Assembly (NCBI GenBank): GCA_029204225.1
Contig: CM055095.1
Location: forward strand, 13,982,049-14,046,048
Reading direction: 5' to 3'
Source of the DNA: Diphasiastrum complanatum
Lineage: Eukaryota > Streptophyta > Lycopodiopsida > Lycopodiales > Lycopodiaceae
Length of the DNA: 64,000 nucleotides
Shown: piece by piece, positions 39,565 to 52,923 of the stretch
Numbering within the stretch: the first letter of the stretch is position 1
How the letters are laid out: each line of letters opens with the position of its first letter
Program-made: the position numbers and the translations under genes
Notes under the pieces: generated by a model
Told to the model about the DNA's origin: nothing
Databases searched by the model: none
The model's input: only the letters and a program-made list of their open reading frames with translations

Positions 39565-40342
39565 AAATGATAGTTTGCTTGCAGAATGGATAGTATAGGA
39601 CAGAAGTTGGTCCTTTTTATTGTTATAGAAATTGCGGACAGGCCAAGAAATCGTGGAGAGGCAGATAAATCTAACTGTAATACTCGCGAATTTTGAACAA
39701 GTATTCTGAATGTCAGAATAGTGATTTTTTTAGATTTTTTGAAAAAATTTGGCGATTCAGAATTCGCGGATAGTACAGAAAAATCGTGCTCTGTGAGGGC
39801 GAATTCTAACAGAGAGGTTTGACTGGCAGATAGGGAATATAGAGAAAGATGTGATGTTATGTCAGTAAACGGGTAAAATCTGTGAGATAGAATTCGCGGA
39901 GCTGCTGAAGGACTGATCTTAATGAGATCTAGCCTCAGTGAAATCGACGAATTCTAAGACAAAGATTTTGATGAGAAATAAGAGATTTTGACAGTATAAC
40001 AAGCTGTTTTCTCAAAATCTGACTGTGGTCAGAATTCGTAGAGGTGATAAAATGAAAGATCAGGGTCTGTTAGGGCTGCAGACAGATTGGCAAATTCTGA
40101 TATACCTGTTTGGTTGTGAAAAAGGTCACTTGGGTCACTTCTTTTGAAGAAAATGCCCAAGTTGACTCTTTTGTTGCTTCCCCCCGGTGTGAGAAGTTGC
40201 TCCGCAGCTCGTGTAGAACCTGGAGAGACGACACGTGCTGTTTGTTGTTAGATAGAGATAAGCACACAAGCAAACATACAACACGGAGGCAAGAAAGAAA
40301 AGAAAAAAAGGAGAAGAAGCTAGGTAGAAAAATACCTAAAAA
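39565..40342 (-). other. Gypsy 5' leader with GAATTCGC motifs
   Basis: About 780 bp without ORF. Motifs of the type GAATTCGCGGA or GCGAATTC recur at 39684, 39760, 39800, 39888, 39945 and 40027 (approximate). The block TTTTGAAAAAATTTGGC (39737-39753) is identical to 34434-34450 in the spacer before the extra ORF. Confidence 0.75.
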
Positions 40343-40357
40343 GCGACAACGGCGCCA
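40343..40357 (-). promoter_or_regulatory. Gypsy primer-binding site
   Basis: TGGCGCCGTTGTCGC on the minus strand, one base after the 5' LTR. Confidence 0.9.
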
Positions 40358-40358
40358 A

Positions 40359-41164
40359 TGTTGGAAGTATTTCTAGTGAGTGCGGTGGCTAGATCTACTT
40401 ACGGGTGTAGTATAGGGATGTAGAGATTCGTCCACTTTTTAAGTTTCTACCAAGTTTCTAACAGAAATGCGAAAATAAGAAGTAATGACGGGAGCACTAA
40501 GGCTTACCCAACTAGTGCTCAAAACGGAAATGAAACTATCTAAGGTGACACAATACAAACCCTTGCTAAGGCTTACCCAACTAGCAAGGTGATTAATCTA
40601 AATTCTACTTAACACCCAAAGGGTAATAAAATGAGATTGCGGCTAATACTAAACAAATGAGCAATAATGAACATGTCACAATAAAACCGATGAAAAGGAG
40701 GCAAGAGGAGGCCCGAGCACCTTTCCTCAAGCTATGCACCTTTCCAAGGGGAACACAAATGAAATAGAATGATAATTCTCCAAAATAGAGAGCAAGATAG
40801 CTTAATATCAAAAGTGTTATTTACAGTGCAAATATCTCTCCTTTTATGGCAAGGAGGGTCTTCCATAAGTGTCTACTAACTTATGGGACAAATATGTTCC
40901 TAGCCTTTCTAGAACTTAGAACTTCAATTATTTTAACTTAGGACAACTTAAGATAAAATATTTCTAATCTTAAGTTTCCTAAGTCTAAGTTCTAAATCTA
41001 AGTTTAAGCTATTTTATTATTATTTAAGCTTCTACTCATGGACTTACAAAACACATGCCATGGCTTGAAGTTTATTGACAGATACTCATACGTGGTCTTA
41101 CAAAACACATGCCACGGAGTATTATTATTTTTTTATTTTCTTTGTGTTAGCACAGTTGCTAACA
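40359..41164 (-). repeat. Gypsy 5' LTR
   Basis: 806 bp, TG...CA ends on the minus strand, followed directly by the primer site at 40343-40357. Confidence 0.95.
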
Positions 41165-41169
41165 AAAGG

Positions 41170-41448
41170 CGATACATTTTTTGTATCAGTTGTCGAAACT
41201 ACGTCTCTTGCCAAGTTTTCCATTTCAGAGTCATGTTATAATGTTGTTTGGTTTACTTTTTTGTCATTGGTCATGTATTCTTTTCTTCCTTCAATGTAAC
41301 TGCTTTTGGCAATTTTATTGTTGTTTCATCAAGAATATTGTGAACTTCAAACCTTGTAGGATCCATATGATTTAGAATTTGCTCATTAGTAAGTTCAACA
41401 TTTTCTTCATAAGATAATGTTAAAATCATGTTAGGAGCTAGTGCAGTA
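41170..41448. other. Right flank of the gypsy insertion, nothing recognised
   Basis: AT-rich sequence that would join 30.4 kb before insertion. Confidence 0.4.
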
Positions 41449-41813
41449 TGTAGATCACATCAATCAATCATCATAGACACTCCTCACAAGCTCTCAAAGA
41501 TGGCACAACAAAAGCTATGTATTACAAAGAGAAACTATAAATATAGGAAACACACCAACTGCATGAAAGGACATGTGTCCTAAAATTGGCCTACCACCTG
41601 GCAAACTAAGGTCGGGTACAGATTAATTTTTCCTACATGTGACTACTTGGCTAATCCAAGTAGCCGGCTACGGGATCAGTGCCTGATCAATATATCCTAA
41701 CGGGTCACGTCCCGAACACAACTAAATAGAACAAATCTAATTAATTGTACACTAATTACAGTCTCACATTTAGAGCTTACATAAATGAGTCAGATCAAAA
41801 CTGATTTCTAACA
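41449..41813 (-). repeat. Copia-type 3' LTR, 365 bp
   Basis: On the minus strand it starts TGTTAGAAATCAG after the purine tract AGCTAATGGAGAG (41814-41826), has a TATA-like CTATATTTATAG near 41540 and ends GATGTGATCTACA. Confidence 0.65.
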
Positions 41814-41826
41814 CTCTCCATTAGCT

Positions 41827-42474
41827 CAAATGTGATAGGAGTAAAGAAATAAACTACAACAGCGTCTGGAGTGTCCAAAGATGTTATGCATATCTCTGCT
41901 ACCCTATACTTGACTCACACTCAAGTACACCATCAAACCGCCAAGTTTGGCACACAAAGTATCATGCACACACAATGCTAATGTAGAGAGTCTACCACAT
42001 TCTCGACCAACTGACTCGTCCCCAATCCGACTTGAACACAAGTGGACCACATGAGTGACATGGCTCAACTGAGAAAATCCCACTGCCACCATGAGACTTA
42101 CATCCTCCATCTAGCTAGGCTGACATCCTATCAGGCACTTACAAGCACAAACCTGTAAAGTTGACATAAATGAGTGACTGAATGTATAGTATGGGGCCAT
42201 GTAATCCATTACAGATGGATTGGGACCCACATGCAACAGTTATCTAGTGCATGCAATGAGAACAATGGGTGTTGGCAGCAACTCCCACCTACAGTTCCCA
42301 TGCAAACTCACACTGGGCTAGGAGGGGCATTCTAAAAGAGAGTGCATTGGCTAGGTGGATCAGGCTAGCTTTGCCTTCATGTCATTATGTTGTTCCTAAC
42401 AATACCCAAAATAGTCTTGTATTTAACGAAATTTTTTTGAATCCCAATGAAAATTGCATATTATTGAGCCACCC
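41827..42474 (-). other. Retroelement interior without coding
   Basis: Between a purine tract (41814) and a primer site (42475), both on the minus strand. No gag/pol motifs. 42288-42370 is similar in inverted orientation to 57643-57712 (CTCACACTGGGCTAGGAGGG shared). Confidence 0.4.
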
Positions 42475-42486
42475 GCTCTGATACCA
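42475..42486 (-). promoter_or_regulatory. Copia primer-binding site, inverted
   Basis: TGGTATCAGAGC on the minus strand, a perfect tRNA-Met site, next to the inverted LTR piece. Confidence 0.85.
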
Positions 42487-42683
42487 TGTAGGATTTTGAT
42501 GGAAACATGGTGAGCAGCGGAAGTGGTGAGCAGATGGAGATAGATCGGTAGTGCGTCAGTTACTAGCTATGAATTCAAGATGAAACGAATATTGCAATGC
42601 GCAATGGAAACAAAAATGCACTTAGATAAAATCAGAATTGTGAGTATAGAAGCTTGAAGTTGGACACGGAACAGTAGGGCATC
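42487..42683 (-). repeat. Inverted fragment of the copia LTR at 44.75-45.71 kb
   Basis: From TGTAGGATTTTGATGG it matches the reverse complement of 45708 downward for about 200 bp, with small gaps. Confidence 0.88.
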
Positions 42684-42741
42684 AGAGATGTCACTTCCAA
42701 ACTACATCTGAGGAAGAAATTCTTCACACTCAAAATGTCTG

Positions 42742-44753
42742 ATGCAGACACCATTTCCAGCCATCTCAACACATTCAATTACAGATTCATGTCAGAGGGT
42801 GGAATTTGATAGACAAGGCTACACTATTCTTGATGAATCTAGGAAAGCTTTTGCTTTCAGTAGAAGGTGTGACAATTTGTACAAACTCAGTCACTCCTAT
42901 TCTACAAGTAGTCAAGCTCTTTTTACTACTACTACTTATTCAATTGATATGTTGTGGCATCACAGATTAGGCCATTTAAATTCTCGTTGTATTCAGCAAA
43001 TGATGAAACAGAGCTTAGTACAAAATCTATCTTTCATTAGAAAATCCCATACTCCATGTAAAAGTTGTATTTCCAACAAGCATATTAGAAGTTCAATCAT
43101 TCCAGATTCAGAATGTACTTCTAGAAATTTGCTAGATCTTGTACACATGGACATTTGTGGTCCTATGCAGACTATTTTCATAGGGGGAGCTGTCTATTAT
43201 TAATGACTTCTCTCGGAGGACTACAACATCTTTCTTGAAGGACAAATCCGATATTCTCAAATTCTTCATGTAGTTCAAAGCATCATCAGAAAAATTGATC
43301 CAGAGAAGAATCAAAGCTCTACGCTCTGATGCAAGGAGAGTATTTATCTCCAACAAATTCATAGACTTCTGCAAGGCAACCAGAATACAACATCATTCTA
43401 CAACAAGCTCACCTCAGTCCAATGGCATAGCTAAATGGAAGACTCAGTCACTCATTGAGAATGCCAAGAGCATGCTGGCCCATGCCTCTCTTCCAAAGAA
43501 GTTTTGGGTAGAAGCTGTTACTACAGCAACCTACCTTCAAAATCGATCCATTTCAGAGGCCATGAATGGCAAGACACCTTATGAGGTATGGATAGGATCA
43601 AAGCCATCACTCAACCATATTAGAGTGTTTGGATGTATTGTTCTCAATCAGATTCCTACTGATCTCCAGAAAAATCCGACCCAAGAATCGGAACAGTCAA
43701 AATCGGATCTAGGGTCAAAAAATTTAAAATCCAACCCAAGGGTCTGCTGACAATAGAAGATCGATTTTTATTAGCTATTCCTCAGACCAGCAGACATACA
43801 AGCTCTTCAATCTGGACTCTCAAAAGACCTTCACGAGCAAAGATGTCACTTTCTTAGAAGATCAATTTTTCGATCTTAAAAAAGCTACTGCAAAATCCAA
43901 CCCAAGGGTTGAAATTCCAAAATTCGACATTGACTCGGAAAATGAGTCAGAAACTCAATGGATCGAACAACATCAAAGGATCGAATTTCAACACAGAAGA
44001 TCAAATCGATTCAAACAACCTCCATCCCAATTCATGGATGATCCGGCTTGCTACTGTGCAGGAACTCAACACTATCTCAAAGGCAAAGTGAACTATTGAT
44101 GCTAACCAGTGCAAGGAAGAAGAGGACACCACACTTGCAGTTCAAAACGAGAATGGTTTCTATCCAAACTCGACAGACTCGAATATTTACGTCAAGTCTA
44201 TATCAGATCTTTCCATTATCACTACTCATTATGTAGATGATGTTTTATTACTCAGTAACAATCTGAACTCAATGAAGGATCTGAAATGCATGTTAGCACT
44301 AGAGTACATTTTTCGATCCGACCCAGCAAACTGATTTCCATCAGTCAACAAAAATCCAACCCATCAGCCAAGATTCTCAAAGGCTACTCAGATGCAGATT
44401 GGACAAAAAGTATCGACACCAGAATATTGACTTTTGGATTTATGTTCAATCAAGGTCCAATCTCATATAACATCCAGACCTAAGTAGCATCATTCTCACA
44501 GAATTGGATTTTACAACTGCCACAAATGCTACCGAGGCAATTTAGCTGATTAACCTACTTGCAGATATCGAATTTTTTCAGTCACATCCGACGTTCATCT
44601 ACTGTGATAACCAAAGCACAAGAGTAACTCCTTTGGTTTACTGCAGGACAGAGTTATAGACAGTAGATTTCTTCACCAAGGAGCACCATTTCATATTCAA
44701 CAATTTGTTAAATCTGAAGATTGAAAATTTTCAGGATACACATTAGGGGGTAG
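42742..44753 (+). pseudogene. Copia polyprotein remnant: integrase, RT and RNase H pieces
   Basis: 42742-43200: pre-integrase and HHCC zinc domain (MLWHHRLGHLNSRCIQQMM, TPCKSCISNKHIRSS, LVHMDICGPMQ). 43295-43750: core with IKALRSDARRVFISNKFIDF and SSPQSNGIAKWKTQS, where the catalytic Glu (normally NGVAERKN) is Lys; then SLPKKFWVEAVTTATYLQNR and PYEVWIGSKPSLNHIRVFGC. After a linker with (F)IGYSSDQQTYKLFN-type sequence, THYVDDVLLLSNN (44220-44260) is the RT active site without the rest of RT, and KGYSDADWTKSID (44380-44420) is the RNase H start. Large deletions on both sides of YVDD. A purine tract leads into the 3' LTR. Confidence 0.88.
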
Positions 44754-45708
44754 TGTTGGAATTTCATACTCAAGCCCAATTCCATTAGGTAATGAGCATC
44801 ATGTAAAATCATGTTTATATCTATTCTTGAAAAAACTACAAAAAAGAAAGGAAGGAAGAATGCTCAAATTTTTGTACAAAAGATCAAAAAAATTCAGGAT
44901 CAAATTTTTTCGACCCAAGCCTTTTTCGACCCAATGTCAATCCCATCAATGAAAGATTTCTTGACCCCGAATCAGATCGGATCAAGGCGGAGAAAATCCG
45001 GACGTCTTCGACCCTGGATCGGATCGGATCGGATCAGGTCTAATTTATCCGAGCATCTTCAACCTTGGATCGGATCAGGTCTAATAAATTCAACTCTTTG
45101 TATAAATCCGAGCCTTAGTTAATTTTTCAATATCCAAAAGTTAGAATTTTTCGATACTGTATCGACTCGAAAATTTTATAATTTTTTGAGTCATTGTAAT
45201 TTTTCAAGTCTTTGTATATTCTCGAGTCCTTGTAAATTTTGATACTGTTAACTAGAAATCCAACCCACATACTATTAAAATAACGACTACATTCTCTGGG
45301 ACTGTAAATAGATTAACGAAGGCATCCAATGCCACTAATCAATTGACATCCAATGAAGTCAATGCCCTGACAGGCACCTTGTGTAACAATGTACATGTAA
45401 TATTCTGCAACGATGTTCAGTGACTATGTAGGCTTATGTAGAATTAGTTAGTTGAAGTTTCGATTATCTAGCTATCAACGATTTTAGCTGAAGGTTGAGT
45501 GCCCTACTGTTCCACCACCAACTTCAAGCTTCTATACTCACATTTCTGATTTTATCTTAGTGCATTTTTGTGTCTACATTTTTGTTTCTATTGCGGATTG
45601 CAGTATTCGTTTCATCTTGAACTCGTAGCTATTAATTGACGCACTACCGATCTATATTCATCTGCTCACCACTTCCGCTGCTCACCACCTTTCCATCAAA
45701 ATCCTACA
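44754..45708 (+). repeat. Copia 3' LTR, 955 bp
   Basis: Starts TGTTGGAATTTCATAC after TTAGGGGGTAG and ends AAAATCCTACA. Contains two copies of a GGATCGGATC...AGGTCTAAT block (45008-45045, 45060-45085). Confidence 0.85.
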
Positions 45709-47542
<1,834 letters not shown>

Positions 47543-48145
47543 TTGGCATTTTATAAACATGGTCACCTTAATCATATATCAATTGGCTACATGTCTAGAC
47601 ATTTTTCAATTCATGATTTAGATTATCGAATTGTTGACCCTCCTGTCTGCCAAAGTTGTATCATAGGAAAGCAGGCAAGAAGGCCATTTAAGTCGAATCA
47701 AGAACATATTTTTAAATATTTGTTAGACATTGTATTTACTGATATATGTGGCCCAATGCAAACACCATCACTTCTTGGTGCTAAATTCTTTATTACATTC
47801 ATAGATGACTACTCTAAAAGAATTGTTGTATATAATCTGAAGCACAAATCTGAAGCCTTCCAATTCTTCAAGAAATACAAAGAAAATGTTGAGTTGCAGA
47901 CAAGCAAGAAGATCAAAGCTCTTAGGAGCGACAACGATGGCGAGTACATCTCAAATGAGTTCAAGGATTATCGCTCAGCCAATGACATTGAGCAACAGTT
48001 TATTGCTTCCTATTCTCCACAGTCGAATGAATTGGCAGAAAGAAAGAATGGGACCTTAGTCGAGTCTACCAAATGCATGATAACTCATGTTTCGTTCTCC
48101 AAATCATTCTGGCAACATGTTGTATCAACAGTAGCTTATGTGTAG
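47543..48145 (+). pseudogene. Copia integrase fragment
   Basis: 200 codons of integrase in one frame: KHGHLNHISIGYMSRH and CQSCIIGKQARRPF (zinc motif; the preceding LWHF is one frame off at about 47535), VFTDICGPMQTPSLLGAKFF, ITFIDDYSKRIVVYNLKHK, KIKALRSDNDGEYISNEF and YSPQSNELAERKNGTLVEST. All three catalytic residues of the D, D, E set are present (TD, SD, AE). It ends at a stop where copia integrase should go on (W..A..TA.Y..NR). No RT follows: 44 bp later an inverted gypsy LTR begins. One of the best preserved coding pieces in the window. Confidence 0.9.
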
Positions 48146-48188
48146 AACAATCAAAAAATCAGATCTGAAATTTATCAATCAGGAAAGT

Positions 48189-48200
48189 GCTCTAATACCA
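48189..48200 (-). promoter_or_regulatory. Gypsy primer-binding site, inverted
   Basis: TGGTATTAGAGC on the minus strand beside the LTR at 48201. Confidence 0.7.
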
Positions 48201-48578
48201 AGCTAAAAATGCAACTACAACTGATCTAGAGCTAAGCTATGAAAACATCACATAAGCAAGACTTAACCCTAGAAAGCAGGAAAGAGAGCTTAAAGAGACT
48301 AAAGAGGAAAGAGATCAATATCATAGCTGAATAGCAAATGACACAAATTCCTTACTTACAACCTAAAGGAAGCCCTAAAAGAAGCTTCCAATGGCAAGGG
48401 CCCAACTGGGAGGGATAATAGTGCGCCCTCCAAAAAGGCCCCCACTCTCCAGTAATATGTCCAAATGTCCAAATAAGGCCCAAAGCCAACCATATAGCCT
48501 AAGTGTCAATAATGAATAAAAAAAAGGCCTAAGGCCTGCTTATGCATAAAGTAAAGTAATGTAATGAGTCGAGTCCAT
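48201..48578 (-). repeat. Gypsy LTR, inverted copy
   Basis: Its reverse complement matches 52547-52923 over about 370 bp (shared blocks TTTACTTTATGCATAAGCAG, GGACATTTGGACATATTACT). Confidence 0.85.
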
Positions 48579-50328
48579 AACTGTTTAGGTTACTGTTTAT
48601 AAATTTAAGGGTATGGGCTTTGTCTGCTATGTGATTGGAGGTGAATGAGTTGGTTGTTCCTTTGTGGTGTACCATAATTAAGAAGCCAGAGGCTTCAGAA
48701 CGTCTTTAACAATAGAAGCAACAAATGCAGATTGGCAAGCTAGAGCTTTTAGCTAGAAGTTAAAGTTTGAATGATTATCTTTTTATACATAACTGATGTA
48801 AAAAAAAAGCACCACTTTGAAAAAAACTAGGTCCTAAAGGAAACTAACAATGACGACAAATGAGACGACAATGGGAGTGGTGTAGAAGCTATTTATATGA
48901 TCACATTTTAGAATCAAGCTTGCATCATAAGCAACAACGAAATGATCTCAATTTTTATTGTTGATGTTGTAAGTAAATTCTTAATATTTACTTGTTAGAT
49001 CGTTAGTACAAGTGATTGATAAAATAGCTTATAGTCCTCTAAACCTTCACTTAGGAATTGTTTAGAGTTGGCAATTATTTAACCAAATTAAAATTCTATT
49101 CAGAGGTCTCATGCCTGGTTCTAATTCTATAAGTTGATTGTGGAGTAGCTATCTCATGTTTGTGCACCCATGTGTTCATGCATAATAATGCCTTCTTACA
49201 ACACTAGATCATTCATGCATAGTCAAAGATAAATAGAAATAATAAGAATGAATGAAAGTCTTAGAGCTTTTTGAGGAGTGACAATCTTCTCTTACCTTCT
49301 TGAATGAATAAAGAGATGTGTCTTTGCTTTTACAATGAAAACTCTTCCACATGTTGCTCTTTTATGATCTACATGTGTACTAGAGAACTTTAGCTTAAAC
49401 AAAGTCCATTTGAACTTTGCATGTTTGGGCTTCAGTTATTGCCCGGGCATGTTATTTTTCACCTACTCTGTCTTTGTATGCCATGACAACCTCTTCCATA
49501 CCCTCTAGACCTTATGAACCATGATTTTCCAACTTTTAATGTGCAAGAAACAAGATACAATGTGGAAAAAATAGTCACCTATAAGACTTTAATGAGTATC
49601 CTTTTACGACAAGTTTTGCCTTGTATTTCACTAGAGTTCCATCTGCATTATACTTGGCTTGAAATAATTAGTTAAAGCTTTCTTGAAGTCTTTAATATTT
49701 TCTCAAATTTTTGTGTCTTTGTGTGAAAACATCAATATAATTGTCATTCATATTCAGTAAAAGTTGTGTTTCTGGACGTTTGGAGCCTCTTTTTTTGTTT
49801 CTCTTCAGGAATTCTATCTGTATAGCTCTATTCAAGCCATGTTTTGTTTCCTAGTATTTCCTCGTGCAATCTGATAAGTCATTAAGTTGGTGATAATGGT
49901 GGATAGAGACTCCAAGCCTCCAATGGTGCTCTTAAAAAGCTTCATCCTTGTCAAGATGATAGGGTATTAGTCGTTGTTACGAGTTTAGTTTTGCGTTGGA
50001 AAGTTGAACGAGTTTGATCTTGGAATTGTAGGACTTGCAGCTGGTTAAGTTTTGAGTATTTACCAGTAGAGCGAGCAGGCGGAGGATTGAAGAAGGGAGT
50101 GCGGCCAAAAGTGCGTGATGCAGGAGCCCGATCAGACAACAACCAACAAAGAAGAAGAAGAGAATTATGTGTGAAGCAGTAGGTAGCACTGCGAGGCTGG
50201 GGTTTCAATAGTTATTGGATAGAAGTAGATACAGAAGTTTGGATAAACCCAATCAGTTTATTTGCGCAGTCAACATAGGCTTTAGATGTTATTGTCTGAG
50301 CCGTTTACTCCTGATATAAGAAGAGATT
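48579..50328. other. No recognised gene
   Basis: AT-rich; short ORFs only. Confidence 0.4.
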
Positions 50329-50697
50329 GTGGCAGATGCGTCAGAGCGAGATCTCAAAAAACTAGTTGTTGAAATTTTCGGATCAGGATCGCTTGCAAAC
50401 AACATAGGTAGATTGGTGTTAGGAAGCCGGGCATGTAAGTTGCTGCCCACAAAACTGTTGCAAACACTAAGCGTGGCCAGGTCACAGTCCCAATGGAAAG
50501 AAGTCCAGAGAAAAACTGGAACAACGCGATCTAGTGTTGTTCTCATTCCGGCGGTCACTAGGAGCTGCTCCTATGCGACATTTACAGCACAACGGAATTT
50601 TGCAGAGGAAAACAGATGTTGCTTGGTGTCTCTTGACGAAGGTAATTGGCAAGAATTCAGCAACCTATTTGTAGAACTTTGGTTGCTTCATGTGTAA
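50329..50697 (+). CDS. Unrecognised ORF, 122 codons
   Basis: Starts MADASERDLKKLVVEIFGSG, is polar and Cys-containing, no signal peptide or repeat. DNA here is less AT-rich than its surroundings (49.95-51.2 kb), which suggests decayed coding sequence, possibly of the gypsy element beside it. It may be chance. Confidence 0.2.
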   Translation: MADASERDLKKLVVEIFGSGSLANNIGRLVLGSRACKLLPTKLLQTLSVARSQSQWKEVQRKTGTTRSSVVLIPAVTRSCSYATFTAQRNFAEENRCCLVSLDEGNWQEFSNLFVELWLLHV

Positions 50698-51194
50698 TCC
50701 ATAGCTACCTTGAGAAGAATTTCCCATCTTGTTTAGAATAGGTTGTACCGTACCGACTGCAACAACCTGAAGAAGACCTCTCTCTTGACATCAAAGGAGC
50801 AATGGTAGAGCTTTCAATACAATTCTCGTTGTTGGTCTTTCATAGTTTTGGTGGGCAATTTCGTTAAGGCAAGTTCTTCGGAATCAATTGGAAAAGGTTT
50901 ACAACGGCCGACGGCTCCGTTGAGGAAAACAACACTTTGTGTGAAGAAAAAAATTTATACTGTTATTGATAATTTGCTACGCCATTACCTTGTAGTTCAC
51001 CGAAAGAGTACACCATACTATCCTAGAGGAGAACATCTCAGCTTAGTTCGTGAGGTGGTCCATCACTAGGACCCCTTTGTACAGTTGTTTTCATGGCTTC
51101 GGACATCTCTCGCTTTCGTCCTCTCAATAACAAACGACTTGCTCCTTTGTCACTCCTCCAGACTCCCCTCGTCATTCGCGTCAGGCTGTGTTTT

Positions 51195-51375
51195 ATGCTG
51201 ATGGTTCGATGCTTGCCTCAGGGCATTAATAAACCAGTTGTCTTAAGTCTTTCAACTTTATTAACTTGACATTGTCCACATTTGCAAATATATGCCTACA
51301 CTTGACTTTTTAAGTTTGGCCAATAAAAATTCCTTTTTATAAGGTCAAGTGTTCTTTGTGAGCCAGAGTGGCATG
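51195..51375 (-). pseudogene. Gypsy integrase H2C2 zinc domain, reversed
   Basis: The minus strand reads HSGSQRTLDLIKRNFYWPNL, KSQV, a stop, AYICKCGQCQVNKVERLKTT, GLLMP: the H-x(n)-C-x2-C integrase zinc domain that precedes the core in chromovirus-type gypsy elements. It lies head to head with the plus-strand RT that begins 90 bp on. Confidence 0.85.
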
Positions 51376-51380
51376 CACAT

Positions 51381-51396
51381 CCCCCCCCCCCCCCCC
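51381..51396. repeat. Run of 16 C
   Basis: Lies between the reversed integrase and the RT fragment. Confidence 0.95.
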
Positions 51397-51460
51397 AAGG
51401 GGACTTACTAGGCCTAACATGGCCCATCTTAAGTTAATTAGTTGCCTATAAATTTCATCC

Positions 51461-52500
51461 TCTCGATCTGAGCGTGATGAGCTTGAGCTCCACAATACTA
51501 CCTTGTTAGATCAGGATCTCATTGTTCCTAGTCACAGCCCTTTTGGTGCCCTTGTTCTCCTTGTTAGTAAGAAAGATGATACCAAACGTCTTTGTATTGA
51601 TTACCGTGCTTTAAATAAGTTGACTATCCATAATCAGTACCCTATTTTGACTGATCTTCATCATGTTCGTATGTTCCTTGGGTTAGCCACTCACCTTCGT
51701 CGTCTCGTTCCTCATTTTGCCACTATTGCAGCTCATGTTCATGCACTTTTGAAGAAGTCTCGTATTTTTCTTTGGAATTCTGATTGTCAATCAGCATTTG
51801 ATACTTTTCGTCGTGTTGTTGTTGATGCTGCCATTATGTGTTTACCCCAGTTTGATCATAAGTTTAGTGTTGAGACTGTTGCTAGGAATGTTGGTTTGGG
51901 TGCTTTGCTTCGCCAGTATTGCTTATGAGTCGCGTCGTCTTCGCTCTTATGAGCAACGTTATTCTGTGCATGAGAAAGAGCTTTTTATTATTATCTATGC
52001 TCTTAAGAAGTGGCGACATTATCTTTATCGAGTTCCATTTGACATTGTTACTAATCACCAATCTTTACGTTATCTCTTTTTCTCAACGTGATCTTAGTGA
52101 TCATCAATTTTGTTGGTTGCAGTTTTTACAGTCCTTTGATTCTTCTATATTCTATCGTCCTGGTCGTGGCTGACACTGCTGCTAATGCATTGTCTCGTCT
52201 TCCAGCTTTGTTGAATACACTTCTTGCTACTGTTGCTACATGGTTTGATGATCTACCTGTCGCATACCTTACATGTTCTGATTTTCATGATGTTTATAGT
52301 TTTGCCCCACCTGTTTCGTCCCATCCTCATCAAGTTTACTCCATTGTTAACCACTGTCGTCCTGTTGAGGAGGCCACATGGGAGCCTATTGATGTCTTTT
52401 ATCATACACCATCACTTGCAGATCAGGAGGCTCGTGCTCTTGTTGCACTTGTTGATTCCTCTACATCAGATGTTGATCCACCAGGGCTTGCTGCTATATG
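51461..52500 (+). pseudogene. Gypsy RT start, RNase H and C-terminal remnant (chromovirus-like)
   Basis: [20 protein letters not shown] and [20 protein letters not shown] are RT fingers; the frame then jumps to [20 protein letters not shown], the end of the RT thumb, so the palm with YLDD is deleted in frame. RNase H pieces follow: [58 protein letters not shown], in three frames, ending DTAANALSRLP. Integrase is missing; VEEATWEPIDVFY near the end resembles the close of a chromodomain (weak). A purine tract (TCGGGGAGAG) precedes the LTR. Confidence 0.88.
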
Positions 52501-52546
52501 ATCCACTTTCTTTTCGGTAGTTGGGTCTTATTTTTGTGTCGGGGAG

Positions 52547-52923
52547 AGTTATGGGCTCGGCTCATTACATTCGCCACGTCCATTTACATTTACTTTACTT
52601 TATGCATAAGCAGGCCTTGGGCCCTTTTTTTATTCATTATTGACACTTAGGCTATATGGTTGGCTTTGGGCCTTATTTGGACATTTGGACATATTACTGG
52701 AGAGTGGGGGCCTTCTTGGAGGGCGCACTATTATCCCTTCCAGTTGGGCCCTTGCCACTGGAAGCTTCCTTTTAGGGCTTCCTTTAGGTTATAAGTAGGG
52801 AATCTGTGTCATTTGTTATTCGGCTATGATATTGATCTCTCTCTTCTTTAGTCTCTTTAAGCTCTCTTTCCTGCTTTCTAGGGTTAAGTCTTGCTTATGT
52901 GATGCTTTCATAGCTTAGCTCTA
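52547..52923 (+). repeat. Gypsy 3' LTR
   Basis: Begins AGTTATGGGCTCGGCTC after the purine tract and matches the inverted LTR at 48201-48578. The last 40 bp of that copy are not found here. Confidence 0.8.

Larger units (their letters stand above)
30452..41164 (-). mobile_element. Ty3/gypsy retrotransposon (Tat/Athila-like), complete ends, internally deleted
   Basis: Two LTRs of about 807 bp flank a 9.1-kb interior and are bordered by the 5-bp duplication AAAGG (30447-30451 and 41165-41169). Gene order on the minus strand: leader, gag with three zinc knuckles, protease, RT, integrase piece, spacer, extra ORF, polypurine tract. The primer site TGGCGCCGTTGTCGC is the tRNA-Asp-type site usual for Tat/Athila elements. 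RNase H and most of integrase are deleted and several frames are shifted, so it cannot move alone. LTRs are roughly 95-97% identical by eye (not computed), so insertion is not ancient. Confidence 0.93.

Noticed and set aside
41449-42486. Complete short non-autonomous (TRIM-like) element between the purine tract at 41814 and the primer site at 42475
   Set aside because: The LTRs at the two ends belong to different families, so they are not one element.
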